DNA of 64,000 bases, taken from contig DXJO01000028.1 of NCBI GenBank assembly GCA_019057475.1, positions 34,271 through 98,270 on the forward strand. The letters are read 5' to 3'. A program made the translations under genes and the position numbers. The DNA comes from Candidatus Thorarchaeota archaeon. Lineage in GTDB: Archaea > Asgardarchaeota > Thorarchaeia > Thorarchaeales > Thorarchaeaceae. Position 1 is the stretch's first letter, and each line of letters begins with the position of its first letter. Below, one piece after another: positions 51,914 to 61,035 of this stretch. The notes beneath the pieces are model-generated. The model was not told the DNA's origin. It saw nothing but the letters and a program-made list of their open reading frames with translations, and made no database searches.

Positions 51914-54430
51914 CTAATAGTTGGTATACGCTAGTAGTTTCCTTGGTAATTCTTCAATCGATTCGATATCCACAACTACTCCTCGACTCGCACTTGCAAG
52001 TGCTCTGGTTGCATCCCTATCATAGTGTGATTCTGGTACAATGAGAATTACTTTGATTCCTCTCTGTTTCATCTGTTCCGCCAAGGCCTCGCACTCACTT
52101 TGATCATTCAGGTAGGCATCGCTATTGAGGAAGAAGAACTTCTCTCTTGCTCGCGACTCATCAAGATTCTTGAGGGCGATACGCATAGACTGTGCCCCTC
52201 CAGTACCGCCTCCTGCTTCCACATCCATCAGTTTCTCAGCGACGTCTTCTACAGAGATATGCTTCTCCGAAATCCCTTTGACCACATGGGTTTCATGATC
52301 GAACAACACCACACCAAAGTCATCTTTCTTGATGCCAAAGAGACCCGCCATTACTGATAGGGCTAGCATCCCAAGCTTCTCGGGTGCGTCCATGGATTTG
52401 GATTTATCGAGAGCCCAAAAGAATGCTCTATGCCCTTGATATGGTTGGGTCACCAGGAAATCATCATTGTTGAGAATATTGAACTTGGTGTGTCCTTGGG
52501 ATAGCAGATAATCCATTGTTTCCTCAAGGTGAATCATATCAAAGTCATCACCCACTCTGAATGGTCGCACAGTAGTCGATTCCTGAAGTCCCCCGAGCAT
52601 AGACGAACCCATAGTCTGTTTTGCATATTGCGAGCCCATCTCAATCAGGAGTCGCTTTGCAATCGCTCTAAGTTTTTGATTGATTTCCTTTGGGAGTTTA
52701 TGACGATGATGGTACCATGCTTTGATTACATCTGTAGCCGGTCCAATAATGAGACCCTCAAGCGCTTGCTCTGCTCTCTCCTCCGAAACCTTTCCTCTGT
52801 ATTGGAATGTTCGGTCTTTCATCATCTTTCCTTGCCATCGTCCCAGTGCCGCCTGTAGATTGATTGATGCGATTGCAGACAGGGCATCTTTGTTCTCCAC
52901 TTCTGCTGCCAGATTAGCAAGCTCCGTGAGCTGATCTGGCTCCAAATCAAGGGACGTAAGAAGATGATGAAGCCGCTCGTAGCCTGAGTTTCCTGTCTTG
53001 ATAAGATTCTCAACAATCTCATACGAAGGTGATGCGATTTCCTGTATCTCCTCCTCTGTCATACCAAGGGATTCAGCAGTCTTTCTAACAACATCAGAGG
53101 AAAGCGTTATGTCATGCTTGGCGGAGGTTCGAACAGTTTTTCGAAGTCTGCTCTGGGTCTTGACTAATTCAGCGGCAGCATCTGCAAGTTTTTGCATAGC
53201 TGGACTCCAGTCTTCTCGCATTTCTTGTTCAGTGAGATTATCCTTTAGATCTGCCATCTCTTGAAGATGATTCTCTAAGTAATCTGCAGCTGCTGTTCGT
53301 GCATCAGCTCCATGAAGGATTTTCTCGGTTTCTTTCTCCAGCAGATTCTTCCAATGGACTCCGTTTCGATACGCCTCGGATAGCTGTGTCATATCAACAT
53401 TTTCCGAGGCTCCTTTCTCGTAATGACTATCGTATGCTTCCATAATTGGCTCTGCAAAATCCTGACCGGTATCTTCCAGTATGCGTTTGGAGAACTCTAG
53501 GGCATCAATTAGAGGAAACCTCTGTGCAGCATCTTGTATGTGTTTTGTGACATCTTCGGGGAGCCGCTTGAGTTCATTTGCATAGTCTGCTACTTCACTG
53601 AGATTCTTCAGACCTTGTTGTAGGGTCTTGTCCATCTTCTCGTTTTCTTCGGAAGTGGGTATACCGAGTTCTTCTAGGTGACGCAAAGCTCTTGCTGCCG
53701 TTGCTGAATCCTGTTTTGCTAGATTCTCAAATCGACCCACAAGGTCGTTCTCTCCACGAAATGCACGTGCTACCAGTTGCTCTGCTGCATTTGGAGCAGC
53801 TGCCAATCTATCAATGACACCCAGAGTTTCTGCACGTGATATATCTTCAGACGTCAAACTGCCTAGCTTACTAAGGAGTTGTCGGCCAGCTGCTTCTCTC
53901 AATTCATCATCATTCTTCAAACCCTTCAGAATGATATCGCCCTCAGTCAGATACTGAAGTGCAGTTTCGATTTCTGGCGCATCTTTTCTTGTGAGTAGAT
54001 TATCAAGATATTCTGAACCTGCTTCAATTTCTTCATCCTGCAGCTTTCTTGATGAATCTCTTTCACGTTTTATCTTAGCAATCATCGCTTCAAGTGGGTC
54101 GGCATCTACAGGTCTTGGTGGAGTGTACTGAACAGGAGTTTCAGGTTTCTTCTTTCTACTTGAAGCTCCAAGAATGATGTCCTCAGCGACTTCTCTTCCA
54201 ATACCTTGGTCCTCCGGGTTTGTTGTAAAAACTGCAACCTCAACCAGATCTAAGTGAGATATTTTGCCATTCCTGAAATATCTAGCAGAAAGAAGCTTTG
54301 GGATAGCATGTGTCTGACGAATACTGGGCGGTGACATGAGGTCTGCTCTATTACGCATTCTCTTTACGAATTCGTACGTGAACTCGAGCACTCCTGTGAG
54401 GGCTGGCCCTGTATCCGCTGAATCTGACAT
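51914..54430 (-). CDS. VWA-domain protein, MoxR partner
   Basis: 838 residues. The first 600 are helical, charged and without motif, like CoxE/YehP-type proteins. The C-terminal VWA domain has an intact MIDAS: DKSKS (DxSxS), GGGTGG with Thr, and FLNSDAYL with Asp. It binds Mg2+ and probably a target protein. Its ATG overlaps the stop of the MoxR ATPase gene by one base, so the two form the usual MoxR-VWA chaperone pair. Confidence 0.88.
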   Translation of the reverse strand: MSDSADTGPALTGVLEFTYEFVKRMRNRADLMSPPSIRQTHAIPKLLSARYFRNGKISHLDLVEVAVFTTNPEDQGIGREVAEDIILGASSRKKKPETPVQYTPPRPVDADPLEAMIAKIKRERDSSRKLQDEEIEAGSEYLDNLLTRKDAPEIETALQYLTEGDIILKGLKNDDELREAAGRQLLSKLGSLTSEDISRAETLGVIDRLAAAPNAAEQLVARAFRGENDLVGRFENLAKQDSATAARALRHLEELGIPTSEENEKMDKTLQQGLKNLSEVADYANELKRLPEDVTKHIQDAAQRFPLIDALEFSKRILEDTGQDFAEPIMEAYDSHYEKGASENVDMTQLSEAYRNGVHWKNLLEKETEKILHGADARTAAADYLENHLQEMADLKDNLTEQEMREDWSPAMQKLADAAAELVKTQSRLRKTVRTSAKHDITLSSDVVRKTAESLGMTEEEIQEIASPSYEIVENLIKTGNSGYERLHHLLTSLDLEPDQLTELANLAAEVENKDALSAIASINLQAALGRWQGKMMKDRTFQYRGKVSEERAEQALEGLIIGPATDVIKAWYHHRHKLPKEINQKLRAIAKRLLIEMGSQYAKQTMGSSMLGGLQESTTVRPFRVGDDFDMIHLEETMDYLLSQGHTKFNILNNDDFLVTQPYQGHRAFFWALDKSKSMDAPEKLGMLALSVMAGLFGIKKDDFGVVLFDHETHVVKGISEKHISVEDVAEKLMDVEAGGGTGGAQSMRIALKNLDESRAREKFFFLNSDAYLNDQSECEALAEQMKQRGIKVILIVPESHYDRDATRALASASRGVVVDIESIEELPRKLLAYTNY

Positions 54431-55392
54431 TATCTCCTACCTGCTCCAAGGGCTCTTCGAATGAGGGTTGCTACAGCTTTTTCAGGATCAACACCTGGTC
54501 GAAACTTCAGAGCTCCAGATAGAACTAGGCTCGCTGCTTTTGAGAGCACTCCGTGTGAAACCTCTCCCTCTTCCTCTCGCTCCGCAAGTCTTTGACTAAG
54601 ACGTGCAATCGCTATTCCTGCACGTATGGAGGCTGGAACTTCAATGTCCGTACTCTCTCTTGTTAGCGAAACCAGACTGTACACGGACTCAATTGCATGG
54701 TCTGATAGCTTGTACTCAGGACAGTTGACCTTTACAATCTCAATTTCGATTTCCTTCTTAGGATAGCCTATTCGAATCCAAACACGGATCCGGTCTCGCA
54801 GAGCCTCACTGAGCCTGTGAGCTCCCGCCATCTCCTCGGGATTCATTGTTAACACAGGGAAGAACCCATCGTGCGCCTCGATTCTACCAAGTCGTTGGAC
54901 ATTGACACTTCTTTCTTCAAATGGTTCAAGCAGCGTATTCTGTACATACTCGGGCAATCTGTTGGCCTCGTTCAATCCGAACACACCACCATGCACCATT
55001 GACTTCAGCAATGGACCTGGCTCAAACGAATCAAGCGTGAATCCCTTGCTTAGTACGATTGCAGGATTGAACGAACCTACAAGATGTGACGGACGAATGC
55101 CCTCATCCCCAGTGACCCACGCGAACTCTCGCTCACTCTTCTCTGCATACGCTCGAAGAAGCAATGTCTTGCCTACACCTGGTGGGCCAATAATTCCTGG
55201 AATCAGGTCTGTCACCTCGCAGTCGGAGAGAATATCCATTGCGTCCTTGTACTGATCCTTTACAACAATCTTCACTTTTCGTTTAGATGCAGCTTTTAGT
55301 CGTTCGCCAAAATCCTTTGCAAATTTCTCTTGCTCTTTTCCCATTAGTTCATCATCTCCATCTCTCAGTTCCCACAAATGATCTGAAGACAT
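54430..55392 (-). CDS. MoxR-type AAA+ ATPase
   Basis: 305-320 residues. Walker A GPPGVGKTLL, Walker B-like GVFGLNEANR, sensor-1 NPEE in LTMNPEEM, arginine finger region ALRDRIRVW, and the C-terminal helical lid. MoxR ATPases act as chaperones with VWA partners to activate metal enzymes or complexes. Start: ATG at 55392 overlaps the LRR gene by 41 bases; ATG at 55344 (MGKEQEK) removes the overlap and has GGAG about 14 bases before it. Either is possible. Middle gene of the LRR-MoxR-VWA operon. Confidence 0.9.
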   Translation of the reverse strand: MSSDHLWELRDGDDELMGKEQEKFAKDFGERLKAASKRKVKIVVKDQYKDAMDILSDCEVTDLIPGIIGPPGVGKTLLLRAYAEKSEREFAWVTGDEGIRPSHLVGSFNPAIVLSKGFTLDSFEPGPLLKSMVHGGVFGLNEANRLPEYVQNTLLEPFEERSVNVQRLGRIEAHDGFFPVLTMNPEEMAGAHRLSEALRDRIRVWIRIGYPKKEIEIEIVKVNCPEYKLSDHAIESVYSLVSLTRESTDIEVPASIRAGIAIARLSQRLAEREEEGEVSHGVLSKAASLVLSGALKFRPGVDPEKAVATLIRRALGAGRR

Positions 55393-57112
55393 ACTCCTTC
55401 AAACTATCAGACGTACTACTCCAAATTACTGGTGGGTCCATTTTTTCGGAATTCTTTTCCAGTCTTAGTGTGACATCAATTCGCTCCATTGCAGCTTGAA
55501 TTCTCCTGAGCATTCGAAGGTTCATCCTTGTTTCCTTGACATTCATTGTGGAAAGAATGGAGAACCCATGGTTTGTGCACCAGAGATATCTGAGGTCTGC
55601 CATCCCTTGCACAACAGGAATGAAGGTCTCGCTAATTTCTCTCTCCCGAAGCTCGTGAATCTTTGGTATCAATCTTGATGCTCTAGATTGGGAGAGTTCC
55701 TCGATGTCCAGAAAGAGAGTAGATCCTTCCTGCTCAAACTGTTTCTCAAGTAGATCTACAACACCCTCAATAACGGAATCTTGTGCTTGTTTGTAATCAG
55801 ACGCATCCCTTGCCATTATTAGTATCCGCTTCGGATTACTATCAAGCCCTCCCAGTTCACGTATGCCAAAACCTTCGAGAATCCCTCTCTGTGCTGCATA
55901 CCAATCTCTCTCTTCAATCCAATCCAGAGCACTTCGGATTTCATTGAAAGTCTGTGGCCAACTGGTTTCTGAAGACCTTCCTTCATAGTCTTGCCAAATT
56001 AATCTCGAAGCTAGAAGCTCTGATAACCAGGGAGGCCTTTCTTGGAATTTGAACATTGGATCAGCTAGCAAATCTACTGAACTATCAATCTCCAGTTTTG
56101 TGAGATTCTTACATGCGAATAACGCGGAGATATCAAGCTGTTCTATAGATGTCCCCTCTAGGTTCAAGTCATCTAATTCTGAGCAACCAGATAGAGGGCG
56201 CAACTCAATTGCACTCAGAGGATTATCGGTTAGCCTGAGTCTTTGTAGTCCCACACAAGTTTTGAGTGGTGTAATATCCACATCTCTAATCTTATTTCCA
56301 GAGAGATCAATACTCTGAAGTTCAAGTTTTCCTGCTAGCGGTGTCAAATCAACCTGTTTTAGTCTGTTATCTCCCAGCCAAAGGGATACAAGCGATGAAA
56401 TCTCTGAGAGTGGACCCAGGTCTATGTCTTTCAATCGACAACCACTCAATCCAACTCTCTGCAGATTAGCACACGCCGCAATTGGTTTCAAATCTAGTGT
56501 CTTTATTGGATTATGAGAGATGTCCAAGATTTTCAAGTTGATACATCCACTCAAATGGGCTAGATTGATTACAGATAGCTTGTTAGATTGGAGTTTCAAA
56601 TGTTGTAATTTGCCCAACTGAGAAATGGGCGAAAGATCGATGGCTGCAAGTTGGTTGTCATTTAGTCCTAGTGCTACTAGTCCTCTAGAATCCTGCAATG
56701 GCTTGAGGTCGATATTTCGTAACATATTGAAATCCAATTCTAAGATAATGAGCTCAATGGAACTAATCATTGGAGCTAAGTCGATGGTGGTCAGTTTGTT
56801 ATGACTCAGGTTTAGATGTCTTAGTTCTTTGAGATTCTTCAGAACATCAAGGTCTAGACTCTCAAGAAGATTATGATTCAACTGAAGCACAGTTAGTTTT
56901 TCACAGTGTCTAAGGGGACTGAGATTGATACGTTCAAGCTTGTTGTGGCTCAATATTATTTGCTGCAGCTGTACGCACAGTTCAAGTGGGGAGAGATCTA
57001 TTGCCAGAACTTCACGTGATGTAAGGTCTACATTCACAGTTCCAGTATTGATTCCTATTGCAGCTTGTTCTCCTTTTACCGCTGAAAATTCCAACTTGAA
57101 TTGGCTCACCAC
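55352..57112 (-). CDS. Leucine-rich-repeat protein of the MoxR-VWA operon
   Basis: 586 residues. About 13 leucine-rich repeats of 22-24 residues cover roughly 25-340; each ends with the motif IDLSPL or a variant (INLSPL, LDLKPI, VDLTPL). The C-terminal 230 residues are helical and charged, with no recognised domain (ILIMARDASDYKQAQ; LFLDIEEL). LRR arrays bind proteins. It has no signal peptide or membrane segment, so it is cytoplasmic. It precedes MoxR by overlap, which suggests it supplies the substrate-recognition part of the complex. Confidence 0.85.
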   Translation of the reverse strand: MVSQFKLEFSAVKGEQAAIGINTGTVNVDLTSREVLAIDLSPLELCVQLQQIILSHNKLERINLSPLRHCEKLTVLQLNHNLLESLDLDVLKNLKELRHLNLSHNKLTTIDLAPMISSIELIILELDFNMLRNIDLKPLQDSRGLVALGLNDNQLAAIDLSPISQLGKLQHLKLQSNKLSVINLAHLSGCINLKILDISHNPIKTLDLKPIAACANLQRVGLSGCRLKDIDLGPLSEISSLVSLWLGDNRLKQVDLTPLAGKLELQSIDLSGNKIRDVDITPLKTCVGLQRLRLTDNPLSAIELRPLSGCSELDDLNLEGTSIEQLDISALFACKNLTKLEIDSSVDLLADPMFKFQERPPWLSELLASRLIWQDYEGRSSETSWPQTFNEIRSALDWIEERDWYAAQRGILEGFGIRELGGLDSNPKRILIMARDASDYKQAQDSVIEGVVDLLEKQFEQEGSTLFLDIEELSQSRASRLIPKIHELREREISETFIPVVQGMADLRYLWCTNHGFSILSTMNVKETRMNLRMLRRIQAAMERIDVTLRLEKNSEKMDPPVIWSSTSDSLKEYVFRSFVGTERWR

Positions 57113-57216
57113 AATACCTCAAGTATCAGCAGGATATGTGCGAGGTTCCTATTCTGTTTATGCCCAGAAGAATGTGGTGTTTTTTCTGTTGTGATACATT
57201 ACACACTGGTCATAGG

Positions 57217-58371
57217 TCATTTTCCATCGAATTCTCTCAGACATGCGTCAACGAAATGTACAGTGCGATCTAATGTTGCAGGATTTATCCGATTCATGTT
57301 ATCCTTTGATGTATGAGCAGCCTCCCGAATCTCGTCGCTGAATCTCCAGACAGTGGCTACATCATATCCATGCTTCGCGAATTGATAGCCATCCGTTCTT
57401 ATAGCTCGGCTGATCGGAAAAGCCTCTTCTCCTGTTGCGTCGGCCGCCCTTTGGAAAAGGTCAATGACTTTTTCAGACGTTTCTGCTGTTCTCAATGACA
57501 TCTCTTTCGTTGAGTACGCAAGTGGGGCATCCACACCACACCCTTCGATATTGATGATTATTGATTCGGCGAGGATTTCATGATGAGTTCTAACGAATTC
57601 AATCGCTCCCTTCATTGCAATCTCTTCCCCATCCGTGAAGAGAAACCAAACCTCGATTTCTGAGAGAGGCTCCTCTTTCAGCTTCTTCGCCACCTCAAGT
57701 GCGACGCCTACAGAAGAGGCATTATCATCAGCTCCAGGACTCTGAGCAACGAATCTTGTGATGAAGTTGAGAATAGCATAGATGAAAACGAATGGCACAA
57801 CCAGCAACATTCCACTGCTAATCAAGTAAGTGAAGTCAATTACTTGAGGAAGGATTGTAACACTGAGCACTCGCATCAATGAAATGACGAAAAGGTAGAA
57901 CATGGATAAGAGGACTAGAAGAAGAATGGGACCTCTTACTCTGATTGGTATCGCTTGTGTCTTTGAATCATGGTGAGCACAAAGAATGACACGTTTAGTT
58001 GATTTTCCAGAAGGCTTCTCCTTCCCAATGATATTTCGGCCTGTTCTAGAAGGAAGTAATCTCATTGTGATTTCCTTACCGCTATCTACCTCTAATACTG
58101 TCAGGACTGGAAGAGCTACAGATAGAATCAGTGCGAAGGGTGGGTAAAATACCAACATAAGCAGAATTGCTATAGTGAAAGTAACTGCTAGTAATGCAGT
58201 TCCATTCCAGAAATCAGGCCGTAGCGTAAACTCTTGTGTGCTTACTTCATCAACTCCGATGTTCTCAAGCTCATTCCGTAGAAATTCTGCCGTCTGTTTA
58301 TTATTTTCCGAACCAGCTGGTCTGGGTCCAATGTCTACTGATAAAATCTTGACATACTCGTAGGCAGTCAT
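57217..58371 (-). CDS. Membrane-embedded M28-family peptidase
   Basis: 384 residues. M28 aminopeptidase motifs: CAHHDS (zinc His and Asp), GADDNASSVG (bridging Asp), TDGEEIAMKG (catalytic/zinc Glu), and a late His in EAAHTSKD. Unlike soluble M28 enzymes it has two hydrophobic insertions: a pair of helices near 55-90 and another pair near 145-205, inside the catalytic domain. So the active site probably sits at the membrane. ATG at 58371 with GGAGTTCGGAG upstream. A palindrome lies in its promoter. Confidence 0.85.
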   Translation of the reverse strand: MTAYEYVKILSVDIGPRPAGSENNKQTAEFLRNELENIGVDEVSTQEFTLRPDFWNGTALLAVTFTIAILLMLVFYPPFALILSVALPVLTVLEVDSGKEITMRLLPSRTGRNIIGKEKPSGKSTKRVILCAHHDSKTQAIPIRVRGPILLLVLLSMFYLFVISLMRVLSVTILPQVIDFTYLISSGMLLVVPFVFIYAILNFITRFVAQSPGADDNASSVGVALEVAKKLKEEPLSEIEVWFLFTDGEEIAMKGAIEFVRTHHEILAESIIINIEGCGVDAPLAYSTKEMSLRTAETSEKVIDLFQRAADATGEEAFPISRAIRTDGYQFAKHGYDVATVWRFSDEIREAAHTSKDNMNRINPATLDRTVHFVDACLREFDGK

Positions 58372-58412
58372 CTGTCATCTCCGAACTCCTGGTTCAAGAA
58401 TATCCTAGGACT

Positions 58413-58430
58413 TTTATGTCGGGACATAAA
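58413..58430. promoter_or_regulatory. Palindrome in M28 peptidase promoter
   Basis: TTTATGTC GG GACATAAA: 8-base perfect arms, 42 bases before the M28 ATG. Its right arm on the minus strand (ACATAAAA) could itself serve as the TATA box, so a bound protein would block it. Confidence 0.45.
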
Positions 58431-58563
58431 CCTGCCTCCTTTACTTCAAACACAGGTGTAGATGTCATCAGAACCTTCCTCTCATCTAACTCCGGTGCGT
58501 AACTGAAGCCTCTGATATATATAATGGCGGTGGGCTATCCTGCGACCCTTCTGACTATCTATT

Positions 58564-59136
58564 TCAAGGGGCATGAAATTCGCTCTTCAACAGTCCATAA
58601 TGCAAAGTACCAGAATAGGTTCCATCAGGGTTTTTCTTATTCTCTCGAATATGGCCCTCCCTTACAAAACCACATCTTTCTGCAACGCCTCTACTTCTAA
58701 CATTAGTATCATCAGTTTCAATCCGAATCCTGCAGACCTTAAGCCTTTCAAAAAGCAACTCGACTACTGCATTCACAGCCTCTGTCACGTATCCATTGCC
58801 CTCATGTTCCACATCTGCGAAGTAACCGATTCCAAACTCAGGCAAGTCCCAATTAGCAGGACCAATGTAGAGCTGAGCTACAAACTGATCAGATCCTTTT
58901 AGAAAAACCCCCATGAAGAAATGAGTGCAGGTTTTCCAAGCGTTGACGAGGTCGAATACCATCTTCTTGGCATCGTCTTTGCTACGAATTTCCATTACTG
59001 GATTATCCGGTTCATATTTCTCTAGATGAACATGATTTCTCTTACTCATTTCAAAATACCATGTTTCATCGCCTTCACGATAAGAACGAAGGATAAGACG
59101 ATCAGTTTCTATTTCCGATGGCACTGCAGATTTCAT
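58564..59136 (-). CDS. RimJ/RimL-type GNAT acetyltransferase
   Basis: 190 residues. TDRLILRSYREGDE at the start and GIGYFADVEHEGNGYVTEAV, with the acetyl-CoA loop HEGNGY, are typical of RimJ/RimL N-terminal acetyltransferases. RIRIETDDTNVRSRGVAERCGF completes the family signature (parts IETDDTN and ERCGF). Acetylates a protein N-terminus or small amine; target unknown. Confidence 0.88.
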   Translation of the reverse strand: MKSAVPSEIETDRLILRSYREGDETWYFEMSKRNHVHLEKYEPDNPVMEIRSKDDAKKMVFDLVNAWKTCTHFFMGVFLKGSDQFVAQLYIGPANWDLPEFGIGYFADVEHEGNGYVTEAVNAVVELLFERLKVCRIRIETDDTNVRSRGVAERCGFVREGHIRENKKNPDGTYSGTLHYGLLKSEFHAP

Positions 59137-59313
59137 ATTACTATCTCAATGAAGCTCAAGGAAACAGACATTTTTCGATTCTGGTTTAAGCAAAAGATAC
59201 TACCATGTTTCATTTTTCCGTGATTAGAGCGTCGATTTGAAGCATCAGCTATTTAACATTCTGGCAGTATCCATCAGAAACGGCTGCTTTGATTGTTGGA
59301 CGGTTGATTACTG

Positions 59314-59793
59314 TTGAAGGTTACAAATACCCACTTTCGAACATTACCAAAATCGATGTCTGTAGTTTCAAGGCTGCTTGAAACCCTAGCAACTGATAAC
59401 GATGCTTTTTGGCCAAGTGAGAAATGGCATCCCATGCGATTCAAGGATGGGGTACGCGTTGGGTCTCGTGGAGGACATGGACCAATTAGGTATAGCGTTA
59501 AAGAAATCGTTCCTGGAAAAGGGATTGAGTTTCAGTTCGAGAAACCAAGTGGATTTCATGGGGTTCACGGTTTCATCTTGGAGGAGCAGACTGAATCTCT
59601 TACGCTTTTGAGTCACTATATACGGATGAAGACTACTGGGAAGTCTATCTTGTCTTGGTGGTTTATCTATCGACCTCTTCATAATGCTCTGATTGAGGAC
59701 TGCCTTACAAAAGCTGAGCGAAGTCTTGAATTGACCCCAAAGCGGAAGAAGTGGAATCTCTGGGTTCGCTTTCTACGGAACGTCTTATCATAA
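59314..59793 (+). CDS. SRPBCC-like small protein
   Basis: 159 residues, TTG start (MKVTNTHFRTL). It has the pattern of a START/polyketide-cyclase-like fold: helical N-terminus, strands with GPIRYSVKEIVPGKGIEF, and a long C-terminal helix (NALIEDCLTKAERSLE). These bind hydrophobic ligands. Basic C-terminus (KRKKWNLW). No partner identified. Confidence 0.6.
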   Translation: MKVTNTHFRTLPKSMSVVSRLLETLATDNDAFWPSEKWHPMRFKDGVRVGSRGGHGPIRYSVKEIVPGKGIEFQFEKPSGFHGVHGFILEEQTESLTLLSHYIRMKTTGKSILSWWFIYRPLHNALIEDCLTKAERSLELTPKRKKWNLWVRFLRNVLS

Positions 59794-59966
59794 CTGTTCT
59801 CATACTCATTCACGTGATATTAGAAAGACTACTAAAATCCAGATACGAGGATATCAAGCACCTCTTTGATATCGAAAACAAATGGAATAAGGAAAGTGAT
59901 CGTCGTGCTAAAGATCCAGAATCTGTGAAGAACGAGGATGCTCCCACGGATAACAAATGGTTCTGA
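59751..59966 (+). CDS. Possible small single-helix membrane protein
   Basis: 71 residues from GTG at 59751, overlapping the end of the SRPBCC-like gene in another frame. One hydrophobic helix (LIITVLILIHVILE) followed by a long charged helical tail (KSRYEDIKHLFDIE, SDRRAKDPESVK). The composition is protein-like beyond the overlap. Start and reality are uncertain. Confidence 0.35.
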   Translation: MESLGSLSTERLIITVLILIHVILERLLKSRYEDIKHLFDIENKWNKESDRRAKDPESVKNEDAPTDNKWF

Positions 59967-60037
59967 TATAGAACTGATTTCTCCATCTCTTGCACCTAGT
60001 GCTATGGAGAAGACTGAATGCCCAATGCAGACAAGCT

Positions 60038-60059
60038 TTGCCGATATCATTAAAATCCA
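60038..60059 (+). promoter_or_regulatory. tRNA-type promoter before tRNA-Cys remnant
   Basis: TTGCCGATATCATTAAAATC opens an element that matches the tRNA-Cys promoter at 62225 in 21 of 22 positions. It lies at the same distance (46-47 bases) from the tRNA homology. Confidence 0.5.
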
Positions 60060-60084
60060 AAGCGCTGTGCTTCACTTTAGCTGA

Positions 60085-60110
60085 GCCGGTTTGGCGGAGT
60101 AGCTTGCGAT
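60085..60110 (+). pseudogene. 5' remnant of tRNA-Cys
   Basis: GCCGGTTTGGCGGAGTAGCT starts a 26-base copy of the 5' third of the tRNA-Cys gene (acceptor strand and D-arm). After that the similarity ends; no anticodon arm or 3' acceptor strand follows. A promoter of the same type lies upstream. Confidence 0.65.
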
Positions 60111-60254
60111 TCTTCCTCGTAGAACAAGAATGAGAAAGCATTTTCAAGAAAGACTCAATTGAATCTCATAACGGTTCGAGTCGGTATTGATTTAAGCCCC
60201 GTATGAGATTGCTTCTGTGCATCTTCTTGAAAGAGGAGATGAGTTGGTGTTAGG

Positions 60255-60635
60255 ATGGAGATAAAGACAACAACAAAGTATACGTTCTTGATTAATTTCC
60301 TGATAGGTATCTTCTTTGGATTCTCTATGCTTGTGATTCCAGAGATGTACTTCGATCTCACAGGCTGGCTCGAAGAGCTATATCTAGCTCGAGTTGTAGG
60401 ACCATTCTTTATGGCTATTGCGATTGGTGCTCTGCTTGCCTTTAGGGAATCAGATTGGGAACGCGTTGAGATATTCGTCTATATGAACGTGATATTGAAT
60501 TTCCTTGGTCTTGTGGGATCCGTATGGAGCATGCTCATTATGACTCTGCCAGTCATGGGCTGGGCCTACACAGGTATATGGGCATTTTTGCTTCTGTTGT
60601 ACTTCTACGTATACTACGTACAGAAGATGAAGTGA
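60255..60635 (+). CDS. Four-helix membrane protein, TG[WF] family
   Basis: 126 residues, four helices, LTGWLEEL after the first and RESDWERVEIF before the third, ending VYYVQKMK. Similar in layout to the proteins at 38.0 and 63.3 kb. ATG at 60255. Function unknown. Confidence 0.75.
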   Translation: MEIKTTTKYTFLINFLIGIFFGFSMLVIPEMYFDLTGWLEELYLARVVGPFFMAIAIGALLAFRESDWERVEIFVYMNVILNFLGLVGSVWSMLIMTLPVMGWAYTGIWAFLLLLYFYVYYVQKMK

Positions 60636-60864
60636 ATCCATTAGCGTTCTGTGTTGGAATAATGTAGGCGTAGAATGTGAGGCTGTGTGTGTGCGACACA
60701 TAGTGCTTACTCTACTAGGGTTTTTCCAAGACGCATCACAGGCAAAATAGTAAGTGAGGGGATATTTCCCCATCACTTTTTTTCTGGAGCTATAATATTA
60801 TGTGCCATTTTTGCCGAGATTCGGGCAAAGTTTTAAGGATACTGCAGGATGTGAAAATATAGAA

Positions 60865-61035
60865 ATGAATGAGACATATCGTAAGTTTCACAGGAAAGCC
60901 TGTAGACATCTATCACCTGCAGTAAGAGGAAAGATAGAGCGATGGTTAGAGCTCTATGGTAGGATAGAGCTCTATGGTAGATTTCCTCGATTATCTATTA
61001 ATAAGGGTTGTGCAAGAACCCTGCACAATCGCTAG
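60865..61035 (+). CDS. Doubtful small basic ORF
   Basis: 56 codons from ATG at 60865 (the open frame goes back to 60802). MNETYRKFHRKACRHLS looks helical and basic, but the middle contains an 18-base tandem repeat giving LYGRIELYGR. It converges on the LLM gene. Possibly a truncated gene or chance. Confidence 0.25.
   Translation: MNETYRKFHRKACRHLSPAVRGKIERWLELYGRIELYGRFPRLSINKGCARTLHNR
60948..60981. repeat. 18-base tandem duplication
   Basis: AGAGCTCTATGGTAGGAT followed at once by AGAGCTCTATGGTAGA. The unit also holds the palindrome AGAGCTCT. Local duplication inside a doubtful ORF. Confidence 0.6.
61008..61028. terminator. Hairpin at end of LLM gene
   Basis: TTGTGCA and TGCACAA pair perfectly around a 7-base loop, four bases beyond the LLM stop. 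Confidence 0.4.
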
